Shown: positions 24,470 to 36,924, counted from the first letter of the stretch. The stretch: 64,000 nt of DNA from Typhlomys cinereus (GCA_023101885.1 JALPQD010000394.1:1920581-1984580); one strand, 5' to 3'. Notes: generated by a model not told the origin, from the letters alone. Numbers and translations are program-made.

Positions 24470-26146
24470 CTAACAAATATTTCAAAAAATGTTCCACATC
24501 CCTAGCCACCACGAAAATGCAAATCAAAACTACCTTAAGATATCATCACACCCAGGTCAGGATGCTGCAAATCCATAATAAAAACAATACCAAATGCTGG
24601 AGAGGATGTGGCAAGAAGGGAAATCGCATACATTGCATGTGGGAAGCAGTCTTATGCAACTCTTTCTAGATTAGCATGGTGATTGCTAAAAATGTTAAAG
24701 ATTGAAATGCCATATTGAGCTTGTCTTATCACTACTGGGAATAATCCCCCATAATGAAGCAATTCACTACAGTGACACAAGTGCAACCATGTTCATTGCA
24801 GCACTATTTACAACAGCAAAGTCATGGAATCAACCCAAATACCCATCAGTTGACAAATGGATAATGAAAATGTGGTACATTTATACAATGGAATACTAAT
24901 CAGCCATCAAAATGATGAATTAACAAAATTTGCCAGGAAATGGACGGAATTATAAGAAATTATATTGAGTGAAGTATCCCAGACATAGATGTTAGATGCC
25001 ATATGTACCCCCTAATAAGTAGATCCTAGTTCCAATCACATTTAATGACATACTCAAAGGTAAATCTCTGAAACCCCCATTATAACTGTAAAGGTTTATA
25101 TCTAGGAGAGAAGGGCAAAGAAATACTCAAAAGAAGGAAGACGAAAGACTATAATTCAATAGAAAAATTAGGACACGGTCATGTATGGCATGTAAGTAGT
25201 GAGATATCTGATGCAGCTCACTCTCACTTCCCTTTCTGTTTACTTGGGATTGAACAGGTTTAATCTCCCTAGTCAGGGAAGATATAGGGGCTGGCAGATA
25301 GATGGTAACCAATCTGCGAATGGAAGACTGACCCCCTCTCATTGCTGTGTCCTACTCCTATTCTTTCATCTACCTTTGAGTCTCTTCTTATATTAAGAAC
25401 TTCGTTTAAACAGTCTTTAAACTTTGGTGAGGAGATGAACTCAACAACTGATCAGAATGCAGCCAAAAGCAGTGCAAGAACAGGAAAACTGAAAACAAAA
25501 ACAAACCGTAATTCAGAACATCAAAGACCCTACAATATTCACCTAGAACCAGACTAGTCAAGTCTCTCCCTATCCTAAAGCTTAGGGAACCTTGCAGAAG
25601 AGGGGGCGGCCAGATTATAAGAGCCTAAAGATGGAGAGGACCAGCAATATGCAAGATACTCTACTACACAAGTCAGGACTGTTGCAACCAGGATATAACC
25701 ACAATGTGATTGGACTCTGCCTCACCTGCACAATGGCTGACATGTCGACAACCCCCCAAAGTCTAGCATGGATCACAGGGGACAAGACTTCATGCAGTAG
25801 GATCCTTAGAGGAAAGAGTTTAGAGAGATAGAAGAGATTTCTTATATTAATGGTCATCCCAAGGAGGGGCCCCAAGTTATGCCACCGAGTCCTGAACCCT
25901 CATTAGTGTAAGGGACTCAGAAGGAAATGCAGTGCTTATATAAACAGCTGTTCTGGAGGGTAAGGAGGGAGCAAGTAGGAAACACCAAGACAGAAGGAGG
26001 GTAGGAAGAAGGAGAGAGGGAGGGAAGGGGGAAGAATGGGGTTAGAGAACAACAGGGGAGAAGAGAGGGAGGAGGAAAATGGAGGGTGCTGAAGGTACCT
26101 AGCCACTGAGGTTGTATAACTACGTTGAAAATAATTAAAAACCAAA

Positions 26147-27528
26147 AGTTGATGGTATCTTTAGCTGAATGAAGCTCTTTAATTTCATAAGATCCCATTT
26201 GTTGAGTGTTGGTTTTAATGCCTTTGCTATTGGAGTTCTTTTAAGGAAATGTTGGCCTAGCTCAATCAGCTCCAGGGAATTTCCTACTCTTTCAACTAAG
26301 GTTTTTATAGTCTCAGGTCTAAAATTAAAGTCTTTGAGCTATTTGGGAGTTGACTTTTGTGCTTGGTGACAAGTATGGCTCCAGTTTTAATCTTCTGCAT
26401 GTGGATATGCAGTTTTGCCAGCACCACTTGTTGAAGATGCTGTTCTTTTTCCATTGAGTTTTTTTGGACCCTTTGTCATAGATGACTGTAATTATATTGG
26501 CTTAAGGCTGAGTCTTCTATCCATATCCATTGATCTATGTGTCTATTTTGGAACCAGTACCATGATGTTTTTATTACTATCAATTTGTAGTACAGATTAA
26601 GTTTGGTATGGTGATATCGCCAACATTATTTTTGTTACTCATAATTGTTTTTGCTGTCCTGGGCTTTTTGTGCTTCCATATGAATTTTGAGATTGTTTGA
26701 TAAGTTTCTTCAAAGAACTGGTTTGGGATTGTTATTGGTATAGCATTGAATCTGTATAGGGTTTTTCATCATTTTTATGATGTTAATTCTACCAATCTAG
26801 GAGCATGGGAAGTCTTTCCATTTTCTGGCATCTTCTGTAATTTTTTTCTTTAGGGCTTTAAAGTTTTCATTGTAATGCTCTTGCGCTTCCTTCATTAGAT
26901 TTATATTTAGGGGCCATGGTAATGGAATGTTTCTCCTAGGATTTTCTCACTTTTTTCACACTTGGAATATAAGAAGGAAACTGATTTTTGCACATTAATT
27001 TTTGAAACCTGCCACTCTGCTGAACTTATGTATTAGTTTCAGCATAGAGGGGTGGAGTTTTTAGAATCTCATAGGTGTACATTCATGTAGTCTTCAAATA
27101 CAGATATCTTGACCTCTTCTTTTCAGATTTGAACCATTTTACATCCTCTCTTGTCTTATGGCTCTAGCTAAGACTTCAACTACAATATTGAATAGAAGAG
27201 GTGAAAGTGGACAGCCTTATTTAGTTCCTGATCAAATGGAAATGCTTCAAGTTTTTCCCCATTTAGTATAATCCTGAGTATTGACTTCTATACAGTTTTT
27301 GTCATGTTGAAATAAGTTCCTTCCATTCCAACGGTCCCTGGGGTTTTGATCATAAAAGGATGTTGGATCTTGTCAAAAGCTTTTTCTGCATCTATGTAGA
27401 GTATGATAGACTTTAGATTGGCTTATATGATGGATTACATTTATTGATTTGTGTATGTTGAATCAACCTTACATGCCTGTGATAGATCCTACTTGATTGT
27501 AGTGAGTTTTTTTTATTATTTATTCAAT

Positions 27529-27578
<50 letters not shown>

Positions 27579-29395
27579 ACCACGGGCGAATTCAAGACAG
27601 ATCTCTACTGAACCTCCACCTCCTCCTTGTTTACTCTGCTCTGGGATTCACAGGCTCTGCCCTACCAGGACCAGAAACACAGGCTTCCCCCCACTTCCAC
27701 CCAGCGTCTATACGTGGAATCTAGGATCTGAACTCAGGATCTTCTGCCTGCAAACAGTGGCTTAACCCCTTAGCCACCTCTCCATCCCCGTAGTGAGTTT
27801 TTTTTTACATGTTTTTAATCTAATTTGCTAAGATTTTGTTGAGAATCTTTGCATCTGTGTTCATCAAAGAGATTGACATATACTTTTCTTTTCTAAGTGT
27901 ATCTTTATTAGTTTTGGGATTAGTGTAATATTAGCTTCATAGAAAGAATTTGGAAGTGTTCCTGCCTTCTCTATTTCATGCAATAGTTTGAGGATTACTG
28001 GCGTTAGTTGTTCTTTAAATGTCTGGTAGAATTCTGGGCTGAACCAATCTGGTCCAGGATTTTTTTTTTTTTTTGGTAGAAAGATTTTGTGATTAATTCT
28101 TTAATTTCATCATTTGTTATTGGACTATGTAACTAATTCATTTCTTCCTAATTTCACTTCAAATAAGTTGTTTTTATTCAGAAATTCATTGGTTTCTTTC
28201 TGTTTGTCAAATTTTATGGAATGTAGGTTTTTTTAAATACAACCTTATAATTCTCTGAATTTCTGAGGTATCAGTTGTGATAACTCCATTTTCATCTCTA
28301 ATTTTGTCAATTTGGGTTTTCTGGTTTGATTTTGTTTAATTTAGCTGCAGAATTATCAATTTTATTGATTTTTTTCAAAGAACCAACTTTTTGTCTGGCT
28401 GATTATTTGTATAATTTTCCTTATTTCAGTTTTTTATATTTCTCCCCTGATTTTGCTTTTCTTCTCACTTCTACTGCTTTTCAGATAGGATTGCTCTTGT
28501 GTCTCTAAAGCTTTAAGTAGCACTGTAAAATTATTTACTTGTGATGTTTCTGGGTTTATGACATTGGCATTCAGAGCTAAAAACTTAACTCTTAGGACAG
28601 CTTTGATTATGTCCCAAAGATTTCAATATTTTGTATTTTCATCATTGTTTACTTCTAGGAACTCTTGAATTTCTGTTTTGATTTCTTGCTAGACTAATTT
28701 CTCATTCAGCATTATGGTATTTAATTTGCAAGAATTAGTGGATTTTCTGCTATTTGTTTTGTTGTGGATGCCAAGCTTTAGTTCATGGTGTCTGATAAGG
28801 TACAGTCCATAATTTCAACTTTTCTGTATATATGGAGATTCATTTTATGACCCAATATGTGTTCTATTTTGGAGAAAGTTCCGTGGTCTGCTGAGAAGAA
28901 GGTGTATTCCCTGGTGTTTATGTAGAAGGTTCAGTAGAGATCTGTTAGGTCCATTTCGGTAAGGGATTATTTAGTTTGAGTGAGACTTTGTTGAGTTTTT
29001 AGCCTATTGATCTATTCCATGTTGAGAGTGGGGTATTGAAATCCCAAACTATTATCATTTTAGGATTGATTTGTTGTTTTAGATGTTGTAATATTTATTT
29101 AATGAGTATAGAGGAGCCCATATTAGGTGAGTATACGTTCAGTATTATGAAGTCTCCCTGTGAATTGATCCTTTGACTCAAATGTAGTATTCATCTGTTT
29201 CTCTTATGATTTTCTTTGGTTTGAAGTCCATTTTGTCAGATACCATAATTGCTACACCAGCTGATTTCCTTGTTCCATTAACTTGAAGAATTTTTTGACC
29301 AGCTTTTTACTTTTAGAATGTGCCTATCTTTTGTGATGAAGTGTGTTTCCTGAAGGCAGCAGATGGATGGGTTTTGCTTTCTAATCCGTGCTTCA
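26147..29395 (-). mobile_element. L1 ORF2, minus strand, 5' part inverted
   Basis: Read on the minus strand it runs from near the start of the endonuclease (NPSICCLQE-like block near 29350) through the reverse transcriptase to a point within ORF2 at 26147. The plus-strand order GTTTTGATCATAAAAGGATG (27341), TTTTTCTGCATCTATG (27381) and so on matches the full-length copy at 56640-56700. It carries many stops. The 3' end and A tail are missing where it meets the A-rich end of the neighbouring plus-strand L1. A SINE interrupts it at 27515-27789. Its ORF1 start lies inverted just to the right. Confidence 0.85.
27515..27789 (-). mobile_element. Young B2-like SINE with (CA)n tail
   Basis: Minus-strand SINE inside the L1. 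Its head (plus strand TTAGCCACCTCTCCATCCCC at the right end) is tRNA-like. The body is near-identical in order to 58013 and 60469, and the left part is a GT run (27532-27575) plus ATTTATTCAATTG. A target-site duplication GTAGTGAGTTTTTTTT flanks it (27499-27514 and from 27790). Confidence 0.9.
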
Positions 29396-29965
29396 GGGAA
29401 TCAACCACTCACCCTCACACATTGCCAAGGAAGTAAAAGATAAAAATTGTAGTATAATACTAATCTTTAATCTCTGTCTAGTAAACCCACCTAAACCCAC
29501 ACATTCAGTACCATTGCAAACATTAGCAATGACTGCCCAATCTTAGTAACACTGTCTACCTCCTATCAGTCAAAAACACACATCCAAAAAAAGATTACAG
29601 ATAATACAAAAATGCCAAAGTCACAAAGCAAATCCATGACAGACAACAAAAACCAAGACAACAAATAATCTACAAAAAGCATCAACCCCATAATGATGGA
29701 ATTCAACCAGAATAAACTCGTGGAAAACAGCCAAGAAAACTCTACCTGAATAATGATCTTCAAAGCCTGACCTTTACTATGATCAAAACAATGAAATAGG
29801 AAGTCCAGGAGGAGTTTAATAACTGCATCAACCAATTTGAACAAGAACACAACAGGCACTTGGATGAGATGAGAAAACATTTAAAGAAACAAAAGTAGGC
29901 ATAGAGCAATTAAACCAATCTTAAGCACAGGTTAAACTCGAAGTAAAAGAAAGCTGTCTTCAACA
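29395..29965 (+). mobile_element. Inverted L1 5' segment (ORF1 start)
   Basis: An ATG at 29612 opens a frame beginning MPKSQSKSM, matching the ORF1 start MPKSKCKSM of the full-length copy at 59918. L1 similarity continues (GAATTCAACCAGAATAAACT, GAAGAGGAACACAACAGGCA-like) to about 29965. It abuts the endonuclease end of a minus-strand L1, so ORF1 and ORF2 point away from the junction. This is the layout produced by twin priming, or by two independent events. The first 200 bases (29395-29600) are presumed 5' UTR of an older subfamily. Confidence 0.75.
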
Positions 29966-30690
29966 CATGGGTTTTTGGGTGGGCTATATGGAAATCTTAA
30001 ACTATGGTGACTATCAACTGAAAGTAACAGGAAGGTAAAAAGGGTTTACTTATCTTAGAGCTTGAAGCAAAAATTCTTTCTTGTTTGATAGGATTATTTT
30101 GAATTCCTCAGTTTTATAGTGTTGGTCTGATAGCCTGTTGCTTGGTTTTTCTCTGGACTGTTAAATTCTTTAAAAATTACTGGGGGAAAGGGGAGAACTT
30201 AGATTAGTAGGTGGTTTAGTAAAGTTGCCAGAGGTATGCATGGTCACAAGACCACCATCAAACGTAGCATCGAGGTGTAGACCCTCCTTATGACCTGGGA
30301 GGGAAAGGAATTCCCCAATAGTGAGACCTGCAGATGCGCTTAGGCATGGGTTTTGGTCACAAAACTGCAGGCCAACCTAGCAGCGAGGCACAGGCCCTCT
30401 CCATGACCTGGGATGGATAGGGCACGTTTGCTTTCTTAAAAAGAATGAATTACAATTGGTGAAAAATTTTTGTTTAATGGTAAATAAAAAAAAATTGCTC
30501 AAAGTACCAACTAATACATGTATCAATATAATTCTATTGAATCTAGTCCTAAAATGGTTTTTAGAAAGACAAAAGATGTTTATCGCCTTTAGATTTTAAG
30601 TTTCTAAAAAAAAAAAGATAAGTTAGAGTAATAATAATTTTTAGTTATTATTTTTAGTTTCCAGGGTATTAAGTTTAAATGTGAAATATT
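29966..30690. other. Unassigned DNA with an imperfect 113-bp tandem repeat
   Basis: Two related units start at about 30242 and 30355. Both contain GGTCACA, then AGCGAGG/ATCGAGG, then CCCTC, then TGACCTGGGA at the same spacing (30291 and 30403). The segment is more GC-rich than its surroundings. No element family is recognised. Confidence 0.6.
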
Positions 30691-31020
30691 CCCCACATAC
30701 TCACGTGTTTAAACACTTGTCCCCAACCTGGAGTTTTGGAAAACTCTAAAACTTTAGGAGATAGAGTCTAATGGAAAGAATTGAATCACTGTAAGTTGGC
30801 CTAAGCTTTTTACAGTCCAGCTTCATTTCCTTTATTCTTCCAGCCTGTAGAATTCCTTCAGCTTCCTGCTCTGGATGCCATTCTGTCCCCTCCAGCTACT
30901 ATGCCATTCCTGCCATAATGGATGAATTGTTACCCTCAAACTATAAACCATAATAAACCTTCTTTCACATTGCATGGTGTTTTGTACTTAACTAACAGCC
31001 ATACTTTTTTCTGAGACTAT
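30690..31020 (+). mobile_element. Recurrent repeat 'X', copy 3
   Basis: Best-preserved copy of the family: TTTAAACACTTGTCCCCA, CTTTAGGAGATAGAG, CAGCTTCCTGCTCTGGATGC, GCCATAATGGATGAAT, ACTATAAACCATAATAAACC. The order matches the other copies and a common rodent interspersed repeat whose name I cannot give with certainty. Confidence 0.6.
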
Positions 31021-31079
31021 TAAAATCATGCATGCTGACTATTGATATTCCCTTAGAGACCAAGAGTATGAGAATAGGG

Positions 31080-31450
31080 AGGGGTTTGAATGCACATACC
31101 TGCCTACACATATAACCACAGACTTGCAATCACGCATGTCCTCACACTATCTGCAAACAAGAGATTTGGGAGGAGCCTTCAAGTATATAGGCTGAGGACA
31201 ATTAGTTGAGAAGTGTTTTATCTACTCAGCCATAGGAAAGCCATCAACCACTCTGCTGTGGACATTGCAGTAATATAGATACTTTTGATACCCACTCCTA
31301 TAAGTAATCCTAAACCCTACTCCTATAAATCATGCCAATAAAGGTGTTAATTCATCAAGTTGGAGCATAGCATAATCACCACTTTGATCTATCATGAAAC
31401 TCTTATCTGGGATAGAAAAAGGGTCCTGTGGTGTTTCCCCCAGGAAGTGT
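31080..31450 (+). mobile_element. Possible LTR fragment
   Basis: Has a TATATAGG box at about 31184 and AATAAAGG at about 31339, with a small internal repeat (ACTCCTATAAGTAAT and ACTCCTATAAATCAT). The spacing is LTR-like, but no ends or target-site duplication were found. Confidence 0.35.
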
Positions 31451-31465
31451 TGACACAACTCTTCC

Positions 31466-31527
31466 TTAAGTTACATCCCAAGTATTTTGTCAAGCAATGA
31501 CAAAAGTAACTAATGTTCAAAGTAATG
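31466..31527. repeat. Direct repeat of about 60 bp, left copy
   Basis: Nearly identical to 32207-32264 about 740 bases away: the first 44 bases match exactly, then the copies differ by a 3-base indel and one change. It is not part of any L1 or SINE that I recognise. Confidence 0.9.
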
Positions 31528-31529
31528 AA

Positions 31530-32820
31530 AATAAAGGACAAGTAGCATCTTCAGTTATCTCTCCTGTGAAACTGACATTAGTATGTTGCTCTTTTAAAAC
31601 ACAATATTTACATTACATAAAAATACGTTAATCTCACATGAAAACATTCCTTGAAAAAGTTGCATTTTCTCATTTTAGATAGTGAGTTTCAGTCTGATAT
31701 ATATAAACCCTAAATCTCATTGTTGTCTTATTCAATGTGTAATAAATTCTTATTTAAAACTTTTATGTAGACAAAAACTTTGAAATTTTCATATACTTGG
31801 CTCAAGGTTATGTGTCTTTTATGATCTAAATTGTAATGGCACCATCTTGTGGTGAAAATCAGAATAAGTTTTATGTGTCATTTCTTCCATTTTGTTTCAA
31901 AACAACAAAAAAGTTTATGATTATGAAATTTTGTTATTCCAGAAGTGTTTGAATATATCTATAATCTGCATGAAATAAAGGTGAATAAGGAAAACAATTC
32001 ACCAATGTATGCTTTATTTGAAAAAAATAAAAGAGCTTTCCTCAAGGGACAGTAGTGTAATATAGATATAGGAAGTGCCTGTTCCATTTTCAACTTTTGG
32101 AAAACATATGCATCAAATGACACTGATACTTTTTGGTTTACCTTTTGGGGGTTAGGTTAGAGTTCTGAACCAAAGCCACATGAAAAGAGAAGTCAAATTT
32201 GAAAATTTAAGTTACATCCCAAGTATTTTGTCAAGCAATGACAAAAGTAATGTTCAAAGCAATGGATGAATGATAAGCTCTAAAACTGAGATCAAACACA
32301 ATGGAGTTCTGTGAATATCACACGACAAATTTAAGAGCTAAACAGATAATAAATCTCTAGTAATAATTCCAGTAAGAAGCAATAGCTAGAGATAAGAGAA
32401 TAGGAAGTGTCAGTGGTTTATATATTTACTAAAGAAAATAAAATGGGAAATGGAAAAGAGAGCAGAGGGTTTACATTTCAAATCTATAAGGTATTATAAA
32501 TTCATCCTTTAAGATGAATTTACATATAATATATATAATGCAAATTAAGTATAATCTAACTAATTCAGTCCCAAAAGACAAACTATCCTGTATATATTTT
32601 TAGTACTACAAATTAGTAACAAAAAGGCAATAACTGGTTATTCTCTGAGCTCAAATGTAAGTAAATGTAGAACTTAATCTCCCACACATACATAGAAATT
32701 GAAAATGTTCCATATGTTTAGAAACAATTTAATGAAGATCTGATCTGCTACTCCTGAACTCATCTCACAAAGAAGATCGCAATAAGCTGCTAACAATCTT
32801 TGTCATAGACAGATTTTTTC
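31530..32820. other. Nothing recognised apart from a direct repeat
   Basis: AT-rich DNA. The second copy of the direct repeat lies at 32207-32264. CACCATCTTGTGGTG near 31840 is a short inverted repeat. Confidence 0.45.
32207..32264. repeat. Direct repeat of about 60 bp, right copy
   Basis: Matches 31466-31527 in the same orientation. See that entry. Confidence 0.9.
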
Positions 32821-32825
32821 ACATT

Positions 32826-32829
32826 AGTA

Positions 32830-32865
<36 letters not shown>

Positions 32866-34555
32866 TCTGCTCATACAAACTTAACAGGTACACCAGTTCC
32901 CTCCGTCCCTCTACCTCCCCCCGACCCCCCTGCTCTCCCCTCCTCTCCCCCTTCCATTCCCATCCTCCAGTGCCTCCCCCCCCAATCCCCAGACAATCCT
33001 TTAATGTGCATGCCAAACTATCCTGTGGGTCCTCCTCTCTGATGAGGTGCAAGGACACAGGGGCATTTCCCAGAACCTTTCCTGTGTTCCCCTTAAGTTT
33101 AGGAACACTACTGTGACTGTCAGTCCCTAGCCTCTAAGGATCTTAGTGCCTTTATTCCATGCTAGACTTTTGTGGGGTCAATAATGTGAAGGTCATGCAA
33201 AGTCCTATTGTGATTGCTTTGGCCCTAACCTGTGTGTAATATCTTGCATATCACTACTCCTGCCAGCCTTATTCTTTTACAATCTTACTGCCCCCTCTTC
33301 CGCAAATTTCCCTGAGCTTCAGGATGGGGAGAGATTAGGCTGGCCCAGTTCCAGGTGGTTGATAGAAAGTCTCTGATGTTCTGAATTATGTTTTGTTGAT
33401 TTTTTGGGGGGGGTTTGCTGCTCCTGCAATGCCCTTGGCTCCATCCTGGTGGGTATTGGATGTCACCCCCTGGCCAGAGATAAAAACCTGTTAAATTAGA
33501 GTCTTGTTATAAGAGTCTATTCAAAGGTAGATGGAATAGAAGTGGGAGACCGCGGTGAGAGAAGGGTCAATCACCCATTTGCAAAATGGTTACTTTCTAT
33601 CTGGCAGCCTATATGCCCTCCCCTTATGGTGATATCATACCCCATCAGTTGCAAATGATCAGGAAGGAAAGTCTGTGAATTTAACCTGATGTCACATTAC
33701 TTACTTGCAGTCCTTGATGGTGGCCTATTTTCTCTGCTGTGAACATGGTCCCCTCTCTCCTTGTTTCTGGTGGGGCCCACCTTCCCCATCCCTTGTGTTT
33801 ATAACCTTTACAATTACTGTAGGTATTACAGAGATTTGTCTTTGAGTGTCTCTAAGTGGGTTTGGTACTAGGATCCACCTATTAGGGAGTACATACGGCG
33901 CTTAATTTTCTGTGTCTGGGATACTTCACTCAATATAATTGTTTCTAATTCCATCCATTTCCTGGGAAATTGCATTAATTCATGATTTTTGATGGCTGAG
34001 TAGTATTCCATTGTATAAATGTACCACATTTTCCTTATCCACTCATCAACTGTTGGACATTTGGGCTGATTCCATGACTTTGCTGTTGTAAACAGTGCTG
34101 CTATGAACATGGTCGTGCTTGTGCTATCAAGGTGAATTTTTGCTATATGGGGGGTTATTCCCAAAAGTGAATAGCAGGGTCATTTGGCATTTCAATCTTT
34201 AACTTCTTTAAGAATCTCCAGACGGCTCGCCAGAGTGGTTGTATGAGCCTGCATTCCCACCAGCAATGTAGCAGAGTTCCCCTCTCTCCACATCCTCTCC
34301 AGCACTTGGTGTTGTTTGTATTGTGGATTTTTGCCATCCTGACCAGGGTGAGATGATATCTCAGGGAAGTTTTGATTTGCATTTCCCTGATGGCTAAGGA
34401 TGTGGAGCATTTTTTAAGATATTTGTTAGACATTTTAATTTTGTCCTTTGTAAAGTTTCTTTTAAGTTCCAAGGCCCATTTTTTAATTGGCCCAATTGTT
34501 TCCTTGGTGTTTAATTTTCTAAGTTCTTTGTGCACTCTGGATAATAGAGCAGGAT
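32826..34555 (-). mobile_element. L1, 5' truncated: ORF2 C-terminus and 3' UTR
   Basis: Starts with an ATT-repeat tail (32828-32863; AAT units in sense). The 3' UTR follows to about 33860, then the ORF2 C-terminal region on the minus strand from 34555 down to 33868, with one frameshift near 34160. The cysteine-rich end motif is visible as CWRGCGERG...HCWWEC. The 5' break lies near 34551, where L1 similarity stops at GATAATAGAG. No convincing target-site duplication was found. Confidence 0.9.
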
Positions 34556-34589
34556 TTTTTGAAGTGATAATCTTAAAAATAAAGAACAC

Positions 34590-35690
34590 AGAGAAGAAAA
34601 CCCAGAAACCAAGTCGTCTCTATAGACTCAGTAAATCTGAAACACATTCAACATGACTTTGAAGTAACAAACAGAAGAAAAGGGTGTGTGTGTATATATG
34701 CACACACACACAACTTTTTTCTGTTGTAGTAGGCATTTTACAAAAAATTGCAAAGATCTTTAGAAAAATTAATTTCCTTGATGATGGACCATATTGCTAG
34801 CCATAATTCTGTCCTTCATTTTCTCATTCATTTTATAGTGTTTCCCTTAATTTTCTGTTACTTAAACTAACTTAACTGAGAGCTATATATTACAAAGTAT
34901 AATTGCTTAGCGTATATAAAAAATACACTGATTTATGGAAGAGGAAACTGGAGGACAAACAGAGACTAGAGCAAAGACCCTAAAAAGGCAAAAATACATT
35001 GAAGTTTTAAATTCAGTCCATAAACTAGAAATAAATTTATACATATCTCAAACCGAATGTAGTAAACTGGGAAATCATTCTAAAGAATAACCCGAAATAT
35101 AATCCACAGATATAGAGAAGTAGAAAAAGTGAGAAGAAGTAAAAATATAGAAGACAAAGTAAGGGTATCTAACTAGTATCCAATTCGAATGTCAGAAGGA
35201 GATTAGTGAATGGAGAACATGAAATAATATCAAACTAATGTCTCAGAACTTCTCGAACTGTAGAAGTATACAAATCCTAAAATCTAGAAAGCTCAAGATC
35301 ACATTTAAAATGATACAAAAAGGATACATACGTACATATTATAAAAGAGTATATTGTACCTCATTGGAATATATAGCTGTTGTTTGTCCAAAAATGTTTA
35401 TAAAATAATATAACCATGAAAATATTGAATCTTAAATTTAAAAATATGTCTAAAAATATTAGCACATACAAATGGACCTACAGTTGATGCAATCATTTGA
35501 CGGAATATTATAGTTACATAAAATGAACTACAGTTATACATGAAAAATGTATGAGTTGAAATCTATATAGGTAATATAAGCAGACCAAAAAATAGGAGAA
35601 AAATATCACAGAATTCAAATTATTCCATCTAGAAGTGAATGAAGGCAATTAAATTAGTGATTTAATACAATAAAATTATCCATAATATAA
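34590..35690. other. Nothing recognised; short TG/CA palindrome
   Basis: GTGTGTGTGTATATATGCAC followed by ACACACACA near 34684-34711 can fold on itself. The rest is AT-rich and unassigned. Confidence 0.45.
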
Positions 35691-35719
35691 TTACAATATT
35701 TTATTGATTTTTTTAAATT

Positions 35720-36890
35720 TTTGACAAGCAATTTGTCTTGCCCTAGAGTGGTTAAGATGAATAAAACAAATAATAAAAGTTGACAAAGATATGGAGAAAG
35801 GGGAACCCATATTCACTGATGAGAGTACAAACTGATGCGGTCACTATGTAAATCACTAAGGTCCTCTGACAAAACTATACCATTCTTGGGCATATTCCTA
35901 AACAGTGTTACATATTACTACAGAGATACTCAAATATTCATGGTTATAACTGCTCGAATCATAATATATGTGTCACACTTAACCTGAATTATTGCTGACA
36001 AATTTACAAAGAAAGGGCTCAAGAGAACAAGGAATTTTATTTTGGCTTACAATTGCCTAGTTACAGTTCCTTGTACAGCTTAGCAGGAGAGCTCACACCA
36101 CCACCAAGACTAAGAGAACTGGCCGTACCAAATCCACAGGACCAATAAGAGGAATATTCTCACTTGCCAGATCAGCATGACTGGCAAAATATAAAAAGGA
36201 TGCCAGTTTCCTTAACCAAATACCCCTTCCATTTTATTCACCTGCCCAGGGTCTAGTCCCTCCTACTATGAGCTGGGTCTTCCCCATCAATTAGACAATC
36301 TCATGCAGGCATATTCTGGATTTAGCTCAACTACTAATTTTTCACAACAATGTCCAGAGCCTTCAGTTGCCACGTTGACAACAGTATCTATCATGTATAG
36401 AAAATAAAATCATCCAAAATGTTCAACCACTGAATAACAGGTAATGAAAACATGGTTCATATGCACAATGGAATATTATGTAACTTTTGAGAAGAACTAA
36501 ATTATGAAAATTATGGATAAGTAGATGCAACTGGAAGAAATGGGAAGACTGGAAACAGATACAGAAAGAAAAGAGAGAAAAAAACAAAGCACGATTCTCT
36601 CTTTCATAAATTTGAAACTTAAGTCAGAACAGTATAAGGAAGACATTAAGGAAAGGGGGAGCGTGATCTTAAAAGAGGAGAAGTAAAAGAACTAAAGTGG
36701 CATGAATTTGGAGAGGGAAATGATAGAGGAAAGCATCCAAAGGGATGAGGAGAAGATAGGGTAGAGAAAAGGAAAGGGAGAAGAGGTATAATTATTACTA
36801 AGGAGACATGATAAAACTACATGAAAACGTACTTTATTATCTTGCTTTAAATTATAAAAAGAACTTAGACAATAGTCCACTTCATAGAAG
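35720..36890 (+). mobile_element. Old L1 ORF2 end and 3' UTR, interrupted
   Basis: Plus-strand landmarks: GACAAAGATATGGAGAAAGG (35784), TTCACTGATGAGAGTACAAACTG-type block, then after an insertion ATGCACAATGGAATATTATG (36461) and GGAAACAGATACAGAAAG (36553). A purine-rich 3' UTR follows. Diverged, no frame open. Confidence 0.7.
35990..36393. mobile_element. Unclassified repeat inserted in an old L1
   Basis: Splits the L1 similarity described for 35720-36890. It contains TTTTATTTTGGCTTACAATT and GAGCTGGGTCTTCCCCATCA, blocks I associate with common rodent interspersed repeats, but the family name and orientation are not established. Confidence 0.5.
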
Positions 36891-36924
36891 TACATTAGAG
36901 AAGGGGATAGAAAAAAACTGCTTT

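Larger units (their letters stand above)
20774..26145 (+). mobile_element. Decayed L1 hosting nested insertions
   Basis: The plus-strand L1 begins inside the ORF2 endonuclease (ATGGACTTCAAACCAAAAGA, 20782), jumps by an internal deletion to the reverse transcriptase (about 20955), and resumes after a nested element at 21531. The palm region can be followed at 21850-22160, where the FADD-type motif is degraded (CTGTTCACAGATGACATGAT, FTDDM). ORF2 is interrupted again at 23293-24469 and ends near 25010; a 3' UTR with AGAGGGGGCGGCCAGATT and a polypurine tract follows to an A-rich end at 26145. Many stops and frameshifts make it non-functional. It is the oldest layer of this cluster. Confidence 0.85.

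Noticed and set aside
27451..27765. 104-codon frame with a run of Cys-Val, and similar frames at 58056-58355 and 60505-60744.
   Set aside because: They read through GT microsatellites and SINE bodies.
29566..29880. 104-codon minus-strand frame.
   Set aside because: It is antisense to the L1 ORF1 segment; the real similarity is on the plus strand.
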